Assembly: GCF_000342005.1 (NCBI RefSeq)
Contig: NZ_AOHO01000063.1
Coordinates: 1 to 64,000 of the forward strand
Reading direction: 5' to 3'
Length of the DNA: 64,000 bases
Source of the DNA: Amycolatopsis decaplanina DSM 44594
GTDB taxonomy: Bacteria; Actinomycetota; Actinomycetes; Mycobacteriales; Pseudonocardiaceae
Shown here: positions 19,999 to 29,236 of the stretch, one piece after another
How positions within the stretch are numbered: position 1 is the first letter of the stretch
How the letters are laid out: each line of letters starts with the position of its first letter
Notes under the pieces: generated by a model
What the model saw: the letters and a program-made list of their open reading frames with translations, nothing else
Database searches by the model: none
What the model was told of the DNA's origin: nothing
Made by a program: the position numbers and the translations under genes

Positions 19999-21153
19999 TC
20001 AGCCTCGGTTGATCTCACCATCCGCCACGAAGAACCGGTGCCCGGCCAGTTCGGCGGGCACGTCCTCGTCCACGGCGGCGGTCACCAGCACCTGTTCGGC
20101 GCCTGCCGCCACCTCCGCCAGCCGGGCCCGGCGACGCCGGTCCAGCTCGGCGAACACATCATCCAGCAGAAGCACCGGTTCCCCGGCCTCGCCACGCAGG
20201 AGCTCGTAGCTTCCCAGACGCAACGCGAGGGCGAACGACCAGGACTCCCCATGGCTCGCGTATCCCTTCACCGGCGCTTCGCCGAGGATGAGATCGAGCT
20301 CGTCCCGATGCGGGCCGACCATGCTCACCCCGCGCTCGAGCTCCAGATTCCGCGACCGTTTCAGTGCTTCGACCAGCACTTCCTTGAGCACCGCTTGGTC
20401 GGCGCGAGGACCGTCCGGAACACCGTAGCCCTCTGGCATCGCTTCGCCCAGGCTCGACTTGTACGCGATCTTCGCCGGTCTCGAGTCAGGCGCGACACCC
20501 ATGTACGCGGAGGCCGCATACGGCGCGAGGTCCGCGATCAGGTTGAGCCGGGCGGCCAGCAGCGCGGCCCCCGCCACCGAAAGGTGGTCGTCCCAGACGT
20601 CGAGCGTGGACAACGCGTACGGGTCTTCGCGCCCCGTACGTCGCTTGCCCGCCGTCTTGAGCAGGGCGTTCCGCTGCTTCAGCACCTTCTCGTAGTCGGC
20701 GCGGACCCCGGCGTACCGGGGCGCGCGCAGCACGAGGAGCTCGTCCATGAAACGGCGGCGCTCCCCGGGATCCCCGCGCACGAGTGCCAGGTCCTCCGGG
20801 GAGAACAGCACCGTGCGCAGGATCCCGAGCACGTCACGGGGCTTGCCGACCGCGCCGCGGTTGACCCGCGCGCGATTCGCCTTGCCGGGCGTGATCTCCA
20901 GCTCGACGGTCAGCTCGCGGTCCTCGTTGACCACCGCGACCCTGATCAGCGCGCGTTCGCACCCGTGCCGCACCAACGGCGCGTCGGTCGCGACGCGATG
21001 CGAGCCCAGGGTCGCGATGTAGCCGATCGCCTCGAGGAGGTTCGTCTTGCCGCGGCCGTTCTGTCCGACGAGGACGGTCGGGCCGGGTTCGAGCGCGAGA
21101 TCGGCTTGTGGCCAGGACCGGAAGTCGGTGACCTGGAGATGTCTCAAGTACAA
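19999..21153 (-). CDS. recF: DNA replication/repair ATPase RecF
   Basis: 384 aa. SMC-like ATPase that binds gapped DNA and helps RecR/RecO load RecA. Seen: MYLRHLQVTDFRSW start, Walker A GQNGRGKT at residues 30–37, FSPEDLALVRGDPGERRRF, GPHRDEL, the ABC signature region SHGESWSFALALRLGS, and Walker B VLLLDDVFAELD. The start is a TTG, as in other actinobacterial recF genes. It overlaps or abuts dciA and follows gnd by 9 bp, within the dnaN–gnd–recF–dciA–gyrBA run. Confidence 0.97.
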   Translation of the reverse strand: MYLRHLQVTDFRSWPQADLALEPGPTVLVGQNGRGKTNLLEAIGYIATLGSHRVATDAPLVRHGCERALIRVAVVNEDRELTVELEITPGKANRARVNRGAVGKPRDVLGILRTVLFSPEDLALVRGDPGERRRFMDELLVLRAPRYAGVRADYEKVLKQRNALLKTAGKRRTGREDPYALSTLDVWDDHLSVAGAALLAARLNLIADLAPYAASAYMGVAPDSRPAKIAYKSSLGEAMPEGYGVPDGPRADQAVLKEVLVEALKRSRNLELERGVSMVGPHRDELDLILGEAPVKGYASHGESWSFALALRLGSYELLRGEAGEPVLLLDDVFAELDRRRRARLAEVAAGAEQVLVTAAVDEDVPAELAGHRFFVADGEINRG

Positions 21154-21162
21154 CCCGGTCGC

Positions 21163-22053
21163 CTAGCCGCCGACCTTTTTGACCGAGTGCCCGCCGAACT
21201 GGTTGCGCAGCGCGGCGACGGCCCGCATGGCGGCGGAGTCCTCCTGGCGCGAGGCGAACCGCGCGAACAGCGCGGCCGAGATGACCGGCGCCGGGACCGC
21301 GTTGTTGATCGCCTCTTCCAGCGTCCACCGGCCTTCGCCGGAATCCTCGACGTAGCCCTCGAGGTCGTCCAGCTCCGGGTCCTCGTCGAGCGCGCGGACG
21401 AGCAGGTCGAGCAGCCACGAGCGGACGACGGTCCCCCGCTGCCAGCCCTTGATCACCGCGGGCACGTTCTCGACGACCTTCGCGGCTTCGAGCAGCTCGA
21501 AGCCTTCGGCGAAGGCTTGCATCATGCCGTACTCGATACCGTTGTGGATCATCTTCGCGTAGTGACCGGAACCCACGGCGCCGGCGTGCGAGAAGCCTTC
21601 GTCACGCGGACCTTCGGGGCGAAGCGCGTCGAAGATCGGCATGGCCTTCTCGACGTCCGAAGCCGCGCCGCCGACCATCAGGCCGTAACCGTTGTCCTTG
21701 CCCCACACGCCACCGGAAACCCCGCAGTCGAGGTAGCCGACCTTCTTCGCCGCGAGCAGGTCCGCGTTGATCTTGTCGTCGGTGTACTTCGAGTTGCCGC
21801 CGTCGATCACGAGGTCGCCCTCGGACAGCAGGTTGCCGAGCTCCGCGACGGTCTGCCGGGTGGGTTCACCGGCGGGCACCATGATCCAGACGATCCGAGG
21901 ACCGTCCAGTTTGGACACCATGTCCTCGAGTGAGGTGGAGTCGGTGACGTCGGGGTTGCGGTCGTAACCGATCACCTCGTGACCGGCCGCGCGCAGCCGC
22001 TCACGCATGTTGAACCCCATTTTGCCGAGGCCGATGAGTCCCAGCTGAGCCAT
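21163..22053 (-). CDS. gnd: 6-phosphogluconate dehydrogenase, decarboxylating (short form)
   Basis: 296 aa. Oxidises 6-phosphogluconate to ribulose 5-phosphate in the pentose phosphate pathway. Seen: Rossmann motif GLIGLGKMGFNM, IVWIMVPAGEPTRQT, VIDGGNSKYTDD, the substrate site GVSGGVWGKDNGYGLM, and the catalytic Lys in HYAKMIHNGIEYGMMQAFAE. The ~300-residue length marks the short NAD-preferring GntZ/YqeC-like form, lacking the C-terminal tail of the long enzyme. Its place between dnaN and recF is typical of Pseudonocardiaceae and Streptomyces. Confidence 0.96.
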   Translation of the reverse strand: MAQLGLIGLGKMGFNMRERLRAAGHEVIGYDRNPDVTDSTSLEDMVSKLDGPRIVWIMVPAGEPTRQTVAELGNLLSEGDLVIDGGNSKYTDDKINADLLAAKKVGYLDCGVSGGVWGKDNGYGLMVGGAASDVEKAMPIFDALRPEGPRDEGFSHAGAVGSGHYAKMIHNGIEYGMMQAFAEGFELLEAAKVVENVPAVIKGWQRGTVVRSWLLDLLVRALDEDPELDDLEGYVEDSGEGRWTLEEAINNAVPAPVISAALFARFASRQEDSAAMRAVAALRNQFGGHSVKKVGG

Positions 22054-22091
22054 GAAGATCCCCTTTGGTGCGAAACAGGTATGGAGGCCGG

Positions 22092-23225
22092 TCAGCCCGG
22101 GAGGCGAACCGGCATCAGGAGGTACAGGTAGCCGGGGACGACGTTGCCCTCCTCGTCGGCGGGCTTGATCAGCGCCGGCCGGTTCGGGGTGGTGAACGTC
22201 AGTTCCGCCCGGTTCGCGTTCAGCGCGCCGAGCCCGTCGACGAGGTAACCAGGGTTGAACGCGATGGTCACCGGCTCACCCTCGTAGTCGACCTGAAGCT
22301 CTTCTTCGGCCGAACCCTCGTCGTCGCCGCCGGCGGAGAGCCGCAGCGAACCGTCGTTGAACTCCAGCCGCACCTGGGTGCCACGCTCGGCGACCAGCGA
22401 AACACGCTTGATCGACTCGGCGAGCGCGGAGACCTCGATGACCGCGCGCGACGAGTGCTGCGCCGGCAGCAGCTGCCGGTACGGCGGGAACTCCGCGTCG
22501 AGGAGGCGGGTCGTGGTGTAGCGACCGGAACCGGAGAGACCGAGCAGGCCCTCGCCGCTGGCGAGCGCGAGCCGGATCTTGGCACCGCTGGCGCCGAGCG
22601 TCTTCGCGGCTTCGGCGAGCGTGCGCGCCGGGACGAGCACGGCGGCGTCGGACAGGCCCTCGGCCGGCTCCCAGGTGAACTCGCGCATCGCGAGGCGGAA
22701 GCGGTCGGTGGCGACCAGGGTCAGCGAGGAGCCGGAGATCTCCAGCCGCATGCCGGTCAGCATCGGCAGGGTGTCGTCCTTGCCCGCCGCGACGACGACC
22801 TGGGTGACGGCCTGGCCGAAGGCATCACCGGTGAGTTCACCGGCGAAGGCGGGCTGGGACGGCAGTTGCGGGTAGTCCTCGACCGGCATGGTCGGCAGGG
22901 AGAAGCGCGCGGAACCGCAGGTGATGGTCGCGCGGGCGCCGTCGACGGAGATCTCGACCGGCTGCGCGGGCAGTGACTTGGTGATGTCGGCCAGCAGACG
23001 GCCGGAGACCAGGAGACGGCCACCGTCGGCGATGGTGGCCGGGACGCCGACCGTGGCGGAGACCTCGTAGTCGAATCCGGAGACGGTGAGAGCGTCACTC
23101 GTCCCGTCGGATCCCGCATCGAGCAGGACACCGCCCAGAACCGGGACCGGAGGCCGCGACGGGAGGCTTCTCGCCACCCACGCGACGGCGTCGGCCAGCC
23201 CGTCACGCTCGACGCGGATCTTCAT
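22092..23225 (-). CDS. dnaN: DNA polymerase III beta subunit (sliding clamp)
   Basis: 377 aa. Ring-shaped processivity clamp of the replicative polymerase. Seen: three repeated clamp domains with KIRVERDGLADAVAWVAR, LPTMPVEDYPQLP, LTLVATDRFRLAMREF, FPPYRQLLPAQ and the C-terminal IKPADEEGNVVPGYLYLLMPVRLPG, where LMPVR forms part of the partner-peptide pocket. The length is usual for the family. oriC lies directly upstream. Confidence 0.98.
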   Translation of the reverse strand: MKIRVERDGLADAVAWVARSLPSRPPVPVLGGVLLDAGSDGTSDALTVSGFDYEVSATVGVPATIADGGRLLVSGRLLADITKSLPAQPVEISVDGARATITCGSARFSLPTMPVEDYPQLPSQPAFAGELTGDAFGQAVTQVVVAAGKDDTLPMLTGMRLEISGSSLTLVATDRFRLAMREFTWEPAEGLSDAAVLVPARTLAEAAKTLGASGAKIRLALASGEGLLGLSGSGRYTTTRLLDAEFPPYRQLLPAQHSSRAVIEVSALAESIKRVSLVAERGTQVRLEFNDGSLRLSAGGDDEGSAEEELQVDYEGEPVTIAFNPGYLVDGLGALNANRAELTFTTPNRPALIKPADEEGNVVPGYLYLLMPVRLPG

Positions 23226-23465
23226 GCGCGCTTCCTTTCGACAGCCGAGCCCCTGACGGCTCGAAAGCTCAACGGGTCACCTCGGCCGGAGAGCGCGATG
23301 GCCAGGTGCCTCGCAGGTGTGTTCGGTCCGTGCGAGGACGCGAACGCACGTCGACACGCAGACCAGGTGCAGGGACCCACGTTAGGCCGTCCCCGGGGTC
23401 CGCGTCACCTCGGCCTCCCCTTGCTTTTGTCGACAAGACGACACGGCTCTCCGGCTGTCCCCAAC

Positions 23466-23535
23466 TTCGTCCTTCGCCTGTTTTTGTTTTGTTCTCTTCT
23501 AGAGAAGAAGAAAAGACAGCAGTAGTAATAGGTGC
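23466..23535. other. AT-rich candidate DNA unwinding element
   Basis: The stretch from CTTCGCCTGTTTTTGTTTTG to AGTAGTAATAG is by far the most AT-rich in the region and lies at the edge of the DnaA-box array next to dnaN. This position suits the duplex unwinding element of oriC. Confidence 0.6.
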
Positions 23536-23960
23536 TGTGGATTGTGTGGACAAGGCTCGTTCGCGCAGGTCCGAGTGCCTAGGGGGCTGTGGACTCCGGG
23601 TGTGTACGGACGGTGGACAGCTCGGGCCGTCGGTGGATGGTTTCGGGCGGCGCTCGATCTGTCCACAGTCATCCACAGTTGTCCCCACGGTTATCCCCAG
23701 TTGTGCGGCGATTTGTACCCAGGCTTGTGGGCGGCGTTCGTGACCGGAATCGCTCGGGAGAGTGATCCGAGCCGCCTGGATCACCCTTGTGCACAAGATG
23801 TGGGCAACCTGGGGACAGCGTGTGGATCTTGGTGTGGAAATGCTGTGGATTGCCTGTGAGTGCGATGTGGACGGAAACCCGGTCGTCGCTGGTCTCCGGC
23901 TCGCTGGAGTTGTGCACAAGATACCCACAGCCTGTGGATTTCCTTTGTACACAAGGGAAA
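23536..23960. other. Chromosomal origin oriC: DnaA-box array
   Basis: Between dnaN and dnaA, as in mycobacteria and streptomycetes. At least fifteen 9-mers match or nearly match TTRTCCACA on both strands: TTGTCCACA (minus, 23545–23553), CTGTCCACA (23659), TCATCCACA (23669), TTGTCCCCA (23679), TTATCCCCA (23691), TTGTGCACA (23787 and about 23910), and several TGTGGAT-type minus-strand boxes at 23821–23940, ending with TTGTACACA near 23945. Initiation is expected here, with dnaA 3' end at 24336. Confidence 0.93.
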
Positions 23961-24072
23961 TCGCGAAGGCGCCGTACGCGCGCTTCGTCTCCTTCGCGCA
24001 CTCCGCCGCTTCTCATCAAGTACCCGCTCTTCGCGGCTCTACACGCGTTTCGGGCCTATGTAGAGACGAAGA

Positions 24073-24103
24073 AGGGGCTCCCACCTGGACGGTGAGAGCC
24101 CCT
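24073..24103. other. Hairpin between oriC and dnaA
   Basis: AGGGGCTC (24073–24080) pairs with GAGCCCCT (24096–24103) and inner CACC/GGTG extends the stem. It lies between the box array and the repeat behind dnaA. The role is unknown. No gene is seen in 23961–24189. Confidence 0.45.
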
Positions 24104-24189
24104 GAAACCCTTGCCAGCTAAGGACTTACGAGCAGATATGCCTTGGTGACGCATGCTCGACGACCACAGGGTCTCCCCAAGGGCGCCCC

Positions 24190-24332
24190 GCGCCCGACGG
24201 AGACTTCACCGTCGAGCGCCCTCCCTTGGGCCGAAGGCCCACGTAAACGTGATGAAGGGGCGCCCTCCGCTCTCAACCTGAGTTGGAAGCGGATCGACGC
24301 CCCTTCGGCACGTTTACGTCAGCGCTCGACAG
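24190..24332 (-). repeat. Dispersed palindromic repeat, copy B
   Basis: Matches copy A at 1294–1438. Hairpin arms are 24241–24262 and 24298–24319 (ACGTAAACGTGATGAAGGGG pairing with CCCCTTC...GTTTACGT). It lies immediately after the dnaA stop codon and probably serves as its transcription terminator. Confidence 0.75.
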
Positions 24333-24335
24333 ATA

Positions 24336-25967
24336 TCACTGCCGGGCGCGCTGCTTGATCCTGGAGGTCAGCTCCTGGACCTGGTCGTAGATGCGACGTC
24401 GTTCGGCCATCTCCTTGCGGATCTTCTTGTCCGCGTGCATGACCGTCGTGTGGTCGCGGCCGCCGAAGGTCTGCCCGATCTTCGGCAGCGACATGTCGGT
24501 CAGTTCGCGGCAGAGGTACATCGCGATCTGACGCGCGGTCGCGAGAGCCTTCGTCTTGCCGGGGCCGCAGAGGTCGTCGAGGGTCACGTCGAAGAACTCC
24601 GACGTGACGCCCATGATGGTCGGCGCGGTGATCTCCGGCGCGTGCGAATCCGGGATGAGGTCCCGGAGCACGATCTCGGCGAGCGCGACGTCGACCGGCT
24701 GCTGGTTCAGCGACGCGAAGGCGGTCACGCGGATGAGCGCGCCTTCGAGTTCCCGGATGTTCGCCTCGACGCGCGAAGCGATGAACTCCAGGACCTCACC
24801 GGGAACCGCGAGCCGGTCCTGTGCGGCCTTCTTGCGAAGGATCGCGATACGCGTTTCCAGCTCCGGCGGCTGGATGTCGGTGATGAGGCCCCACTCGAAC
24901 CGCGTGCGCAGCCGGTCTTCGAGCGTTTCGAGGCGCTTCGGCGGGCGGTCGGAGGAGACGACGATCTGCTTGTTCGCGTTGTGGAGGGTGTTGAAGGTGT
25001 GGAAGAACTCTTCCTGCGTACCTTCTTTGCCTTCCAGGAACTGGATGTCGTCGACGAGCAGGATGTCGATGTCGCGGTAGCGGCGCTGGAACGCGACCTT
25101 GCGGTCGTCCCGCAGCGAGTTGATGAAGTCGTTGGTGAACTCTTCGGTCGACACGTACCGCACGCGCATGCCGGGGAACAACCGCTGGGCGTAGTGCCCG
25201 ACCGCGTGCAGCAGGTGGGTCTTCCCGAGTCCGGACTCTCCCCAGATGAACAACGGGTTGTACGCGCGCGCCGGTGCTTCGGCGACAGCGACCGCGGCCG
25301 CGTGCGCGAAGCGGTTCGACGCACCGATGACGAAGGTGTCGAACGTGTACTTCTCGTTGAGCTTCGTCTTCGACGTCTGTGGCTGTGCCGGCGCGGTGTA
25401 GGGCTGGCCCGCGATCGGCTGGCCGGAGAACGTCGGCCAGATCTCGGTCACGGCGGCGAGGGCCTCGCCCTCTTCGTCGACTTCTTCATCGCTGTCATCG
25501 CCATCGTTCAGGCTGTTGTCCACCGGCTGCTGCCTCGGCGGCCGGGGCTTCGGAGGCTCGGGCCGGGGCCTCGTCGGGGACAGCATGCCGTCACCCTCGG
25601 GCAGCGGAGGGGGACCCGGCACCGGGCCGGAACCGTTTTCCACTCGGCCGGGTGACGCTTCATAGCGGGGGCCGGGCGCGGGCGGAGGCATCGAGGTGTG
25701 GGGTTCGGTGCTGTCGACCTTCACCGCGAGCGAGACCGCGCGGCCGAGCCGTCGCGAAAGGGCTTCGGTGATCGCGCCGCGGAGGGCGCGTTCGATGGCT
25801 TCCTTGGCGAAGTCGCTGGGGGCGGCGAGCAGCGCGGTGCCGTCGAGCAGGCCGATCGGCCTGGTCACCCGCATCCAGGCGCGCTGCTGCGGGGAGAGAG
25901 TGCCATCGGACAGCTCGCGCACGACCTGTTCCCAGATGACGCCAAGATTGTGCTGGTGATCGGACAC
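24336..25967 (-). CDS. dnaA: Chromosomal replication initiator DnaA
   Basis: 543 aa from the GTG at 25967. Domain I begins VSDHQHNLGVIWEQVV; domain II is a long Pro/Asp/Glu-rich linker (about residues 90–200); domain III (AAA+) has Walker A GESGLGKTHLLHAVG, Walker B DILLVDDIQFLEGKE and VVSSDRPPKRLETLEDRL; domain IV has the box-recognition motif GGRDHTTVMHADKKI. The GTG start fits alignment to actinobacterial DnaA and GGGGAG upstream; an ATG at 26012 is less likely. A perfect DnaA box at 26087 and a near box at 26075 lie in its promoter region, consistent with autoregulation. Confidence 0.98.
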   Translation of the reverse strand: MSDHQHNLGVIWEQVVRELSDGTLSPQQRAWMRVTRPIGLLDGTALLAAPSDFAKEAIERALRGAITEALSRRLGRAVSLAVKVDSTEPHTSMPPPAPGPRYEASPGRVENGSGPVPGPPPLPEGDGMLSPTRPRPEPPKPRPPRQQPVDNSLNDGDDSDEEVDEEGEALAAVTEIWPTFSGQPIAGQPYTAPAQPQTSKTKLNEKYTFDTFVIGASNRFAHAAAVAVAEAPARAYNPLFIWGESGLGKTHLLHAVGHYAQRLFPGMRVRYVSTEEFTNDFINSLRDDRKVAFQRRYRDIDILLVDDIQFLEGKEGTQEEFFHTFNTLHNANKQIVVSSDRPPKRLETLEDRLRTRFEWGLITDIQPPELETRIAILRKKAAQDRLAVPGEVLEFIASRVEANIRELEGALIRVTAFASLNQQPVDVALAEIVLRDLIPDSHAPEITAPTIMGVTSEFFDVTLDDLCGPGKTKALATARQIAMYLCRELTDMSLPKIGQTFGGRDHTTVMHADKKIRKEMAERRRIYDQVQELTSRIKQRARQ

Positions 25968-26570
25968 CTGCCTGACTCCCCTCCCCTCATCGGTGCGCTG
26001 CGGCGAGATCACTCAGCGGCCCGAAACGCCGGGTCGAGCGTCATCCTGGCCCGATCGACTCGTGCGCACAGCAAATATCCACATAGTTGTCCACAGCTGT
26101 GCACTAATGTACGGCGGCCCGCGGTGACGCCACCTGCGGGATCGACGTATGCCGACGGGACGCCTCCACATCCCCAAGGACACCCGCGCGCCTGCACCGT
26201 TCCACCTCGGCGAAAACCCGGGAGGGGCACGCTAACAAGCCCCGCTCGTTGCCACAAGGCGTCCTCGCGCGCAAGCATTTCACGGTGTATGGCGTGTTGC
26301 CATTCGATGCCCTCGCGTCGTCGGTGATCACTCTCCACGTACCGTCGCGATCCGTGGTCGAGGGGGTGCCTGCCGGGCACTGGAGGTGGGTGCGTACCCT
26401 CGTAAGGTCTCCCGTATACAGCGGGGGCGTTTCGCGTGCCCACGTTGTCGTCGCTCGACGTGACGAGGCCACACGTTGGTAGGAGACACCAGAGACTGCC
26501 GTGCGTCAGCACGACACGCCAGGAACGGGTCGAACCGTTCCCGGCGGCCGAGAAACAGGAGAAGTTAGTC
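25968..26570. promoter_or_regulatory. dnaA–rpmH divergent regulatory region
   Basis: About 600 bp without a gene. It holds ATATCCACA (26075–26083) and the perfect DnaA box TTGTCCACA (26087–26095) near the dnaA side, and a TATACA hexamer at 26415–26420 that could be a -10 for rpmH. The 150 bp before rpmH probably form a long leader. I see nothing clear in 26120–26400. Confidence 0.6.
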
Positions 26571-26714
26571 GTGAGCAAGGGTAAGCGCACCTTCCAGCCG
26601 AACAACCGCCGACGCGCTCGGACCCACGGGTTCCGGCTGCGGATGCGGACCCGCGCCGGCCGGGCCATCCTGGCGGCTCGCCGTCGCAAGGGCCGCGGCG
26701 CACTGTCCGCCTGA
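26571..26714 (+). CDS. rpmH: 50S ribosomal protein L34
   Basis: 47 aa, highly basic. VSKGKRTFQPNNRRRARTHG then FRLRMRTRAGRAILAARRRK, the standard L34 sequence. GTG start with CAGGAGAAG upstream. First gene of the rpmH–rnpA–yidD–yidC–jag run divergent from dnaA. Confidence 0.99.
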   Translation: MSKGKRTFQPNNRRRARTHGFRLRMRTRAGRAILAARRRKGRGALSA

Positions 26715-26737
26715 TCCGGCCGCCGTCGAGGGACGTC

Positions 26738-27148
26738 GTGCTGCCGGCCGCCGCGAGGTTGCGGCGCAGTGAGGATTTCCGTGCCGTGATGCGGCGTGGG
26801 GCCAAGGCAGGCAGGCGCCGCCTCGTCGTCCATGCGTTGACCACGGACCCGCCCGATGCCGCCGAAGCGGCCCGGGCGGGTTTTGTGGTGAGCAAGGCCG
26901 TGGGTAACTCGGTGGTCCGCCATCGGGTCGCCCGCCGGTTGAGGCATCTCATTTCCGCCAGGCTCGGAACACTGCCGCCGGGGAGCTCGTTGGTGATACG
27001 GGCACTACCTCCGGCCGCGGACGCGTCCAGCGCGGAACTCGGCTCGGACCTCGACGCGTCCTTGCGGCGCCTCGGGCTCTCCGGGCACTCTGCCGTCACC
27101 GGGAAGTCCCGCCAGACGCGACCCCCCGACAACGGATCAGCGGTGTAA
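26738..27148 (+). CDS. rnpA: Ribonuclease P protein component
   Basis: 136 aa, basic. RNase P protein assists the RNA subunit in 5' maturation of tRNAs. Seen: MLPAAARLRRSEDFRAVMRR and the family signature GFVVSKAVGNSVVRHRVARRLRHL. The C-terminal 25 residues are disordered. GTG start 24 nt after rpmH; typical neighbour order. Confidence 0.97.
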   Translation: MLPAAARLRRSEDFRAVMRRGAKAGRRRLVVHALTTDPPDAAEAARAGFVVSKAVGNSVVRHRVARRLRHLISARLGTLPPGSSLVIRALPPAADASSAELGSDLDASLRRLGLSGHSAVTGKSRQTRPPDNGSAV

Positions 27149-27152
27149 CGGC

Positions 27153-27458
27153 ATGCGAGCCACCGAGAACGACACCACCGAAGAAGCCCGTCCCGGCCCG
27201 GTGGCATGGGTGCTGCTCCTGCCCATCAAGCTGTACCGCAAGGTGATCTCGCCCTTCCTTCCTCCGGCGTGCCGGTTCTACCCGAGCTGTAGCGCGTACG
27301 CCGTCGAGGCACTGACCCGGCACGGCGCCGGCCGCGGCACCTATCTCGCGGTCCGGCGCTTGCTGCGCTGTGGCCCGTGGACCATGCCCGGCCGCGACCC
27401 GGTACCCGAGACGTTCTCGTGGCGCCACCGCCGACCTGAAACACCGATCGAGGAGTAG
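27153..27458 (+). CDS. yidD: Membrane protein insertion efficiency factor YidD
   Basis: 101 aa. Small membrane-associated protein that aids YidC-dependent insertion. Seen: LLLPIKLYRKVISPFLPPAC, RFYPSCSAYAVEAL, and RRLLRCGPW with the conserved Cys residues and GRDPVP. Located between rnpA and yidC as usual, 4 nt after rnpA. Confidence 0.97.
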   Translation: MRATENDTTEEARPGPVAWVLLLPIKLYRKVISPFLPPACRFYPSCSAYAVEALTRHGAGRGTYLAVRRLLRCGPWTMPGRDPVPETFSWRHRRPETPIEE

Positions 27459-27462
27459 CTCA

Positions 27463-28566
27463 GTGCTCGACTTCATCTACTACCCTGTGTCCTTCATCTT
27501 GTGGTGTTGGCACAAGGTCTTCGGGTTCGTGTTCGGTGAGGCGAACGCGTTCTCCTGGATCCTCGCGATCATCTTTTTGACGTTCACGGTCCGCGGCATC
27601 ATGTTCAAGCCGTTCGTGAACCAGGTCCGGTCGATGAAGAAGATGCAGGACTTCGCGCCGGAAATGAAGAAGATCCAGAAGAAGTACGCGAACGACCGGC
27701 AGCGCCAGGCGATGGAGATGCAGAAGCTCCAGAAGGAGCACGGCGTCAACCCGCTGGGCAGCTGCCTGCCGATGCTGCTTCAGATCCCGGTCTTCATCGG
27801 TCTGAACCACGTTCTGCGGATGTTCACCATCAACCCGTACGGCGGCCCGAAGACCGAGAACTACTTCTTCACCCAGGCCGGTGTCGAGTCGTACCAGCAC
27901 GCCAAGATCTTCGGTGTCACCCTCGGCGACGCCATCTACACCGGTGTCGGCATGGTCAGCGGTGGCAACGTGGCGGCGGGCTTCCACTGGGGCGTCGCCC
28001 CGGTCGCGATCCCGCTCATGATCGTCGCCAGCATCGCGACGCACCTCACCGCGCGTCACTCGGTCCAGCGCCAGAACCCCGAGTCGGCGACCCCGCAGAC
28101 CGCGATGATGAACAAGCTGACGATGTACATCTTCCCGCTCGGTGTCCTCATCTTCGGCGCGCTGTTCCCGGTCGGCCTCCTCTTCTACTGGCTCGCCAAC
28201 AACGGCTGGACCCTGATGCAGCAGCGTCTCGTCTACACGAAGATCGACAAGGAAGAAGAGGCCCGTAAGGCCGCCGAGAAGGAGAAGCGCTCCAACCTCG
28301 GCCCGAAGCCGGGGCAGAAGCCGACCGCGCCGCGCCCCGGTCAGAAGCCGGTCCAGCAGAAGAAGAACAAGCCGTCCTCCGGTGGTCAGGTCAAGAAGGC
28401 GGGCTCGCCCCACGGCTTCGCCCAGACCGGTTCGTCCACCGCGGAGAAGAAGGACGCCAACGACGCAACAGCCGAGTCGTCGACGAACGGCTCGAAGGAG
28501 AACGGTGCGGACGTGCCCGGTCTCATCTCGGACTCGACTAAGAAATCGGGCCGGAAGCGTCGCTGA
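27463..28566 (+). CDS. yidC: Membrane protein insertase YidC (OxaA)
   Basis: 367 aa. Inserts and folds inner-membrane proteins with or without Sec. Seen: five hydrophobic segments, the conserved cytoplasmic loop FKPFVNQVRSMKKMQ with helical hairpin KMQDFAPEMKKIQKKYANDR, NPLGSCLPMLLQIPVFIGL, and a C-terminal LFPVGLLFYWLANNGWTLMQ. The 80-residue tail is Lys-rich and Ala/Ser/Asn-rich and may contact ribosomes. The GTG at 27463 is preceded by GAGGAG. No lipobox. Confidence 0.97.
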   Translation: MLDFIYYPVSFILWCWHKVFGFVFGEANAFSWILAIIFLTFTVRGIMFKPFVNQVRSMKKMQDFAPEMKKIQKKYANDRQRQAMEMQKLQKEHGVNPLGSCLPMLLQIPVFIGLNHVLRMFTINPYGGPKTENYFFTQAGVESYQHAKIFGVTLGDAIYTGVGMVSGGNVAAGFHWGVAPVAIPLMIVASIATHLTARHSVQRQNPESATPQTAMMNKLTMYIFPLGVLIFGALFPVGLLFYWLANNGWTLMQQRLVYTKIDKEEEARKAAEKEKRSNLGPKPGQKPTAPRPGQKPVQQKKNKPSSGGQVKKAGSPHGFAQTGSSTAEKKDANDATAESSTNGSKENGADVPGLISDSTKKSGRKRR

Positions 28567-28596
28567 CGCCGATCCGGTCCGGAGAGGAGACCAGTA

Positions 28597-29154
28597 ATGG
28601 CGGAGACGATCGACACGATCGACGCCGAGGAGAACAGCGCGGCCGAGGTTGAGGGCGCCGCTGAAGAGACCGCTCGCAAGGGAGGTGTCGACGACGACGT
28701 CCTCGTGAAGGAGGGCGACATCGCCGGCGACTACCTCGAGCGGCTGCTCGACCTTTTGGACTACGACGGTGACATCGACCTCGATGTCGAAGCGGGCCGC
28801 GCGATCGTCAGCATCGACGGCGGCGAGGACCTGGAGAAGCTCGTCGGTCCCCGCGGCACCGTTCTGGAGGCGCTGCAGGAGCTGACGCGACTGGCGGTGC
28901 AGCAGGAGACCGGTTCGCGGAGCCGGCTGATGCTGGACATCGCGGGCTGGCGCGCGGACCGGCGCGAGGAGCTCCGCGAGCTCGGCCGCTCGACCGCCGA
29001 GACGGTGGTCTCCTCCGGTGAGCGTGTCCGGCTGCAGCCGATGAGCCCGTTCGAGCGGAAGGTCGTGCACGACGCGGTCGCCGCCGTCGACGGGGTCAAG
29101 AGTGAGAGCGAAGGAGAGGACCCGAAGCGCCGGGTCGTCATCTTCCCCGCCTGA
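28597..29154 (+). CDS. khpB: Jag/KhpB-type KH–R3H RNA-binding protein
   Basis: 185 aa. The acidic N-terminus (about 40 residues) is followed by a Jag-N/KH-like domain with VEAGRAIVSIDGGEDLEKLVGPRGTVLEALQ (in part) and an R3H domain with SRLMLDIAGWRADRREELR and MSPFERKVVHDAVAAVDGVK. These proteins bind RNA and affect cell shape and division in Gram-positives. It follows yidC by 30 bp with GGAGAGGAG as ribosome-binding site, and a strong terminator comes after it. Confidence 0.95.
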   Translation: MAETIDTIDAEENSAAEVEGAAEETARKGGVDDDVLVKEGDIAGDYLERLLDLLDYDGDIDLDVEAGRAIVSIDGGEDLEKLVGPRGTVLEALQELTRLAVQQETGSRSRLMLDIAGWRADRREELRELGRSTAETVVSSGERVRLQPMSPFERKVVHDAVAAVDGVKSESEGEDPKRRVVIFPA

Positions 29155-29170
29155 CGGTTTTCTCGAACGA

Positions 29171-29208
29171 AGCGGCCCGCCGGTCATCCGGCGGGCCGCT
29201 TCTTTTAT
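29171..29208 (+). terminator. Terminator after jag
   Basis: GCGGCCCGCCGG and its complement (29172–29183 and 29188–29199) with a TCAT loop, flanked by AA/TT pairs and followed by TTCTTTTA. It starts 17 nt after the jag stop codon. Confidence 0.9.
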
Positions 29209-29236
29209 GGGGCGAGGCTCCAGCGGGGCGAATTAC

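Noticed and set aside
23269..23952. Long open frame across oriC on the minus strand
   Set aside because: It lacks a ribosome-binding site and family similarity, and is full of DnaA boxes; it is an artefact of high GC.
26415..26420. TATACA as a firm rpmH promoter
   Set aside because: No convincing -35 at 17–18 bp; kept only as a note in the intergenic entry.
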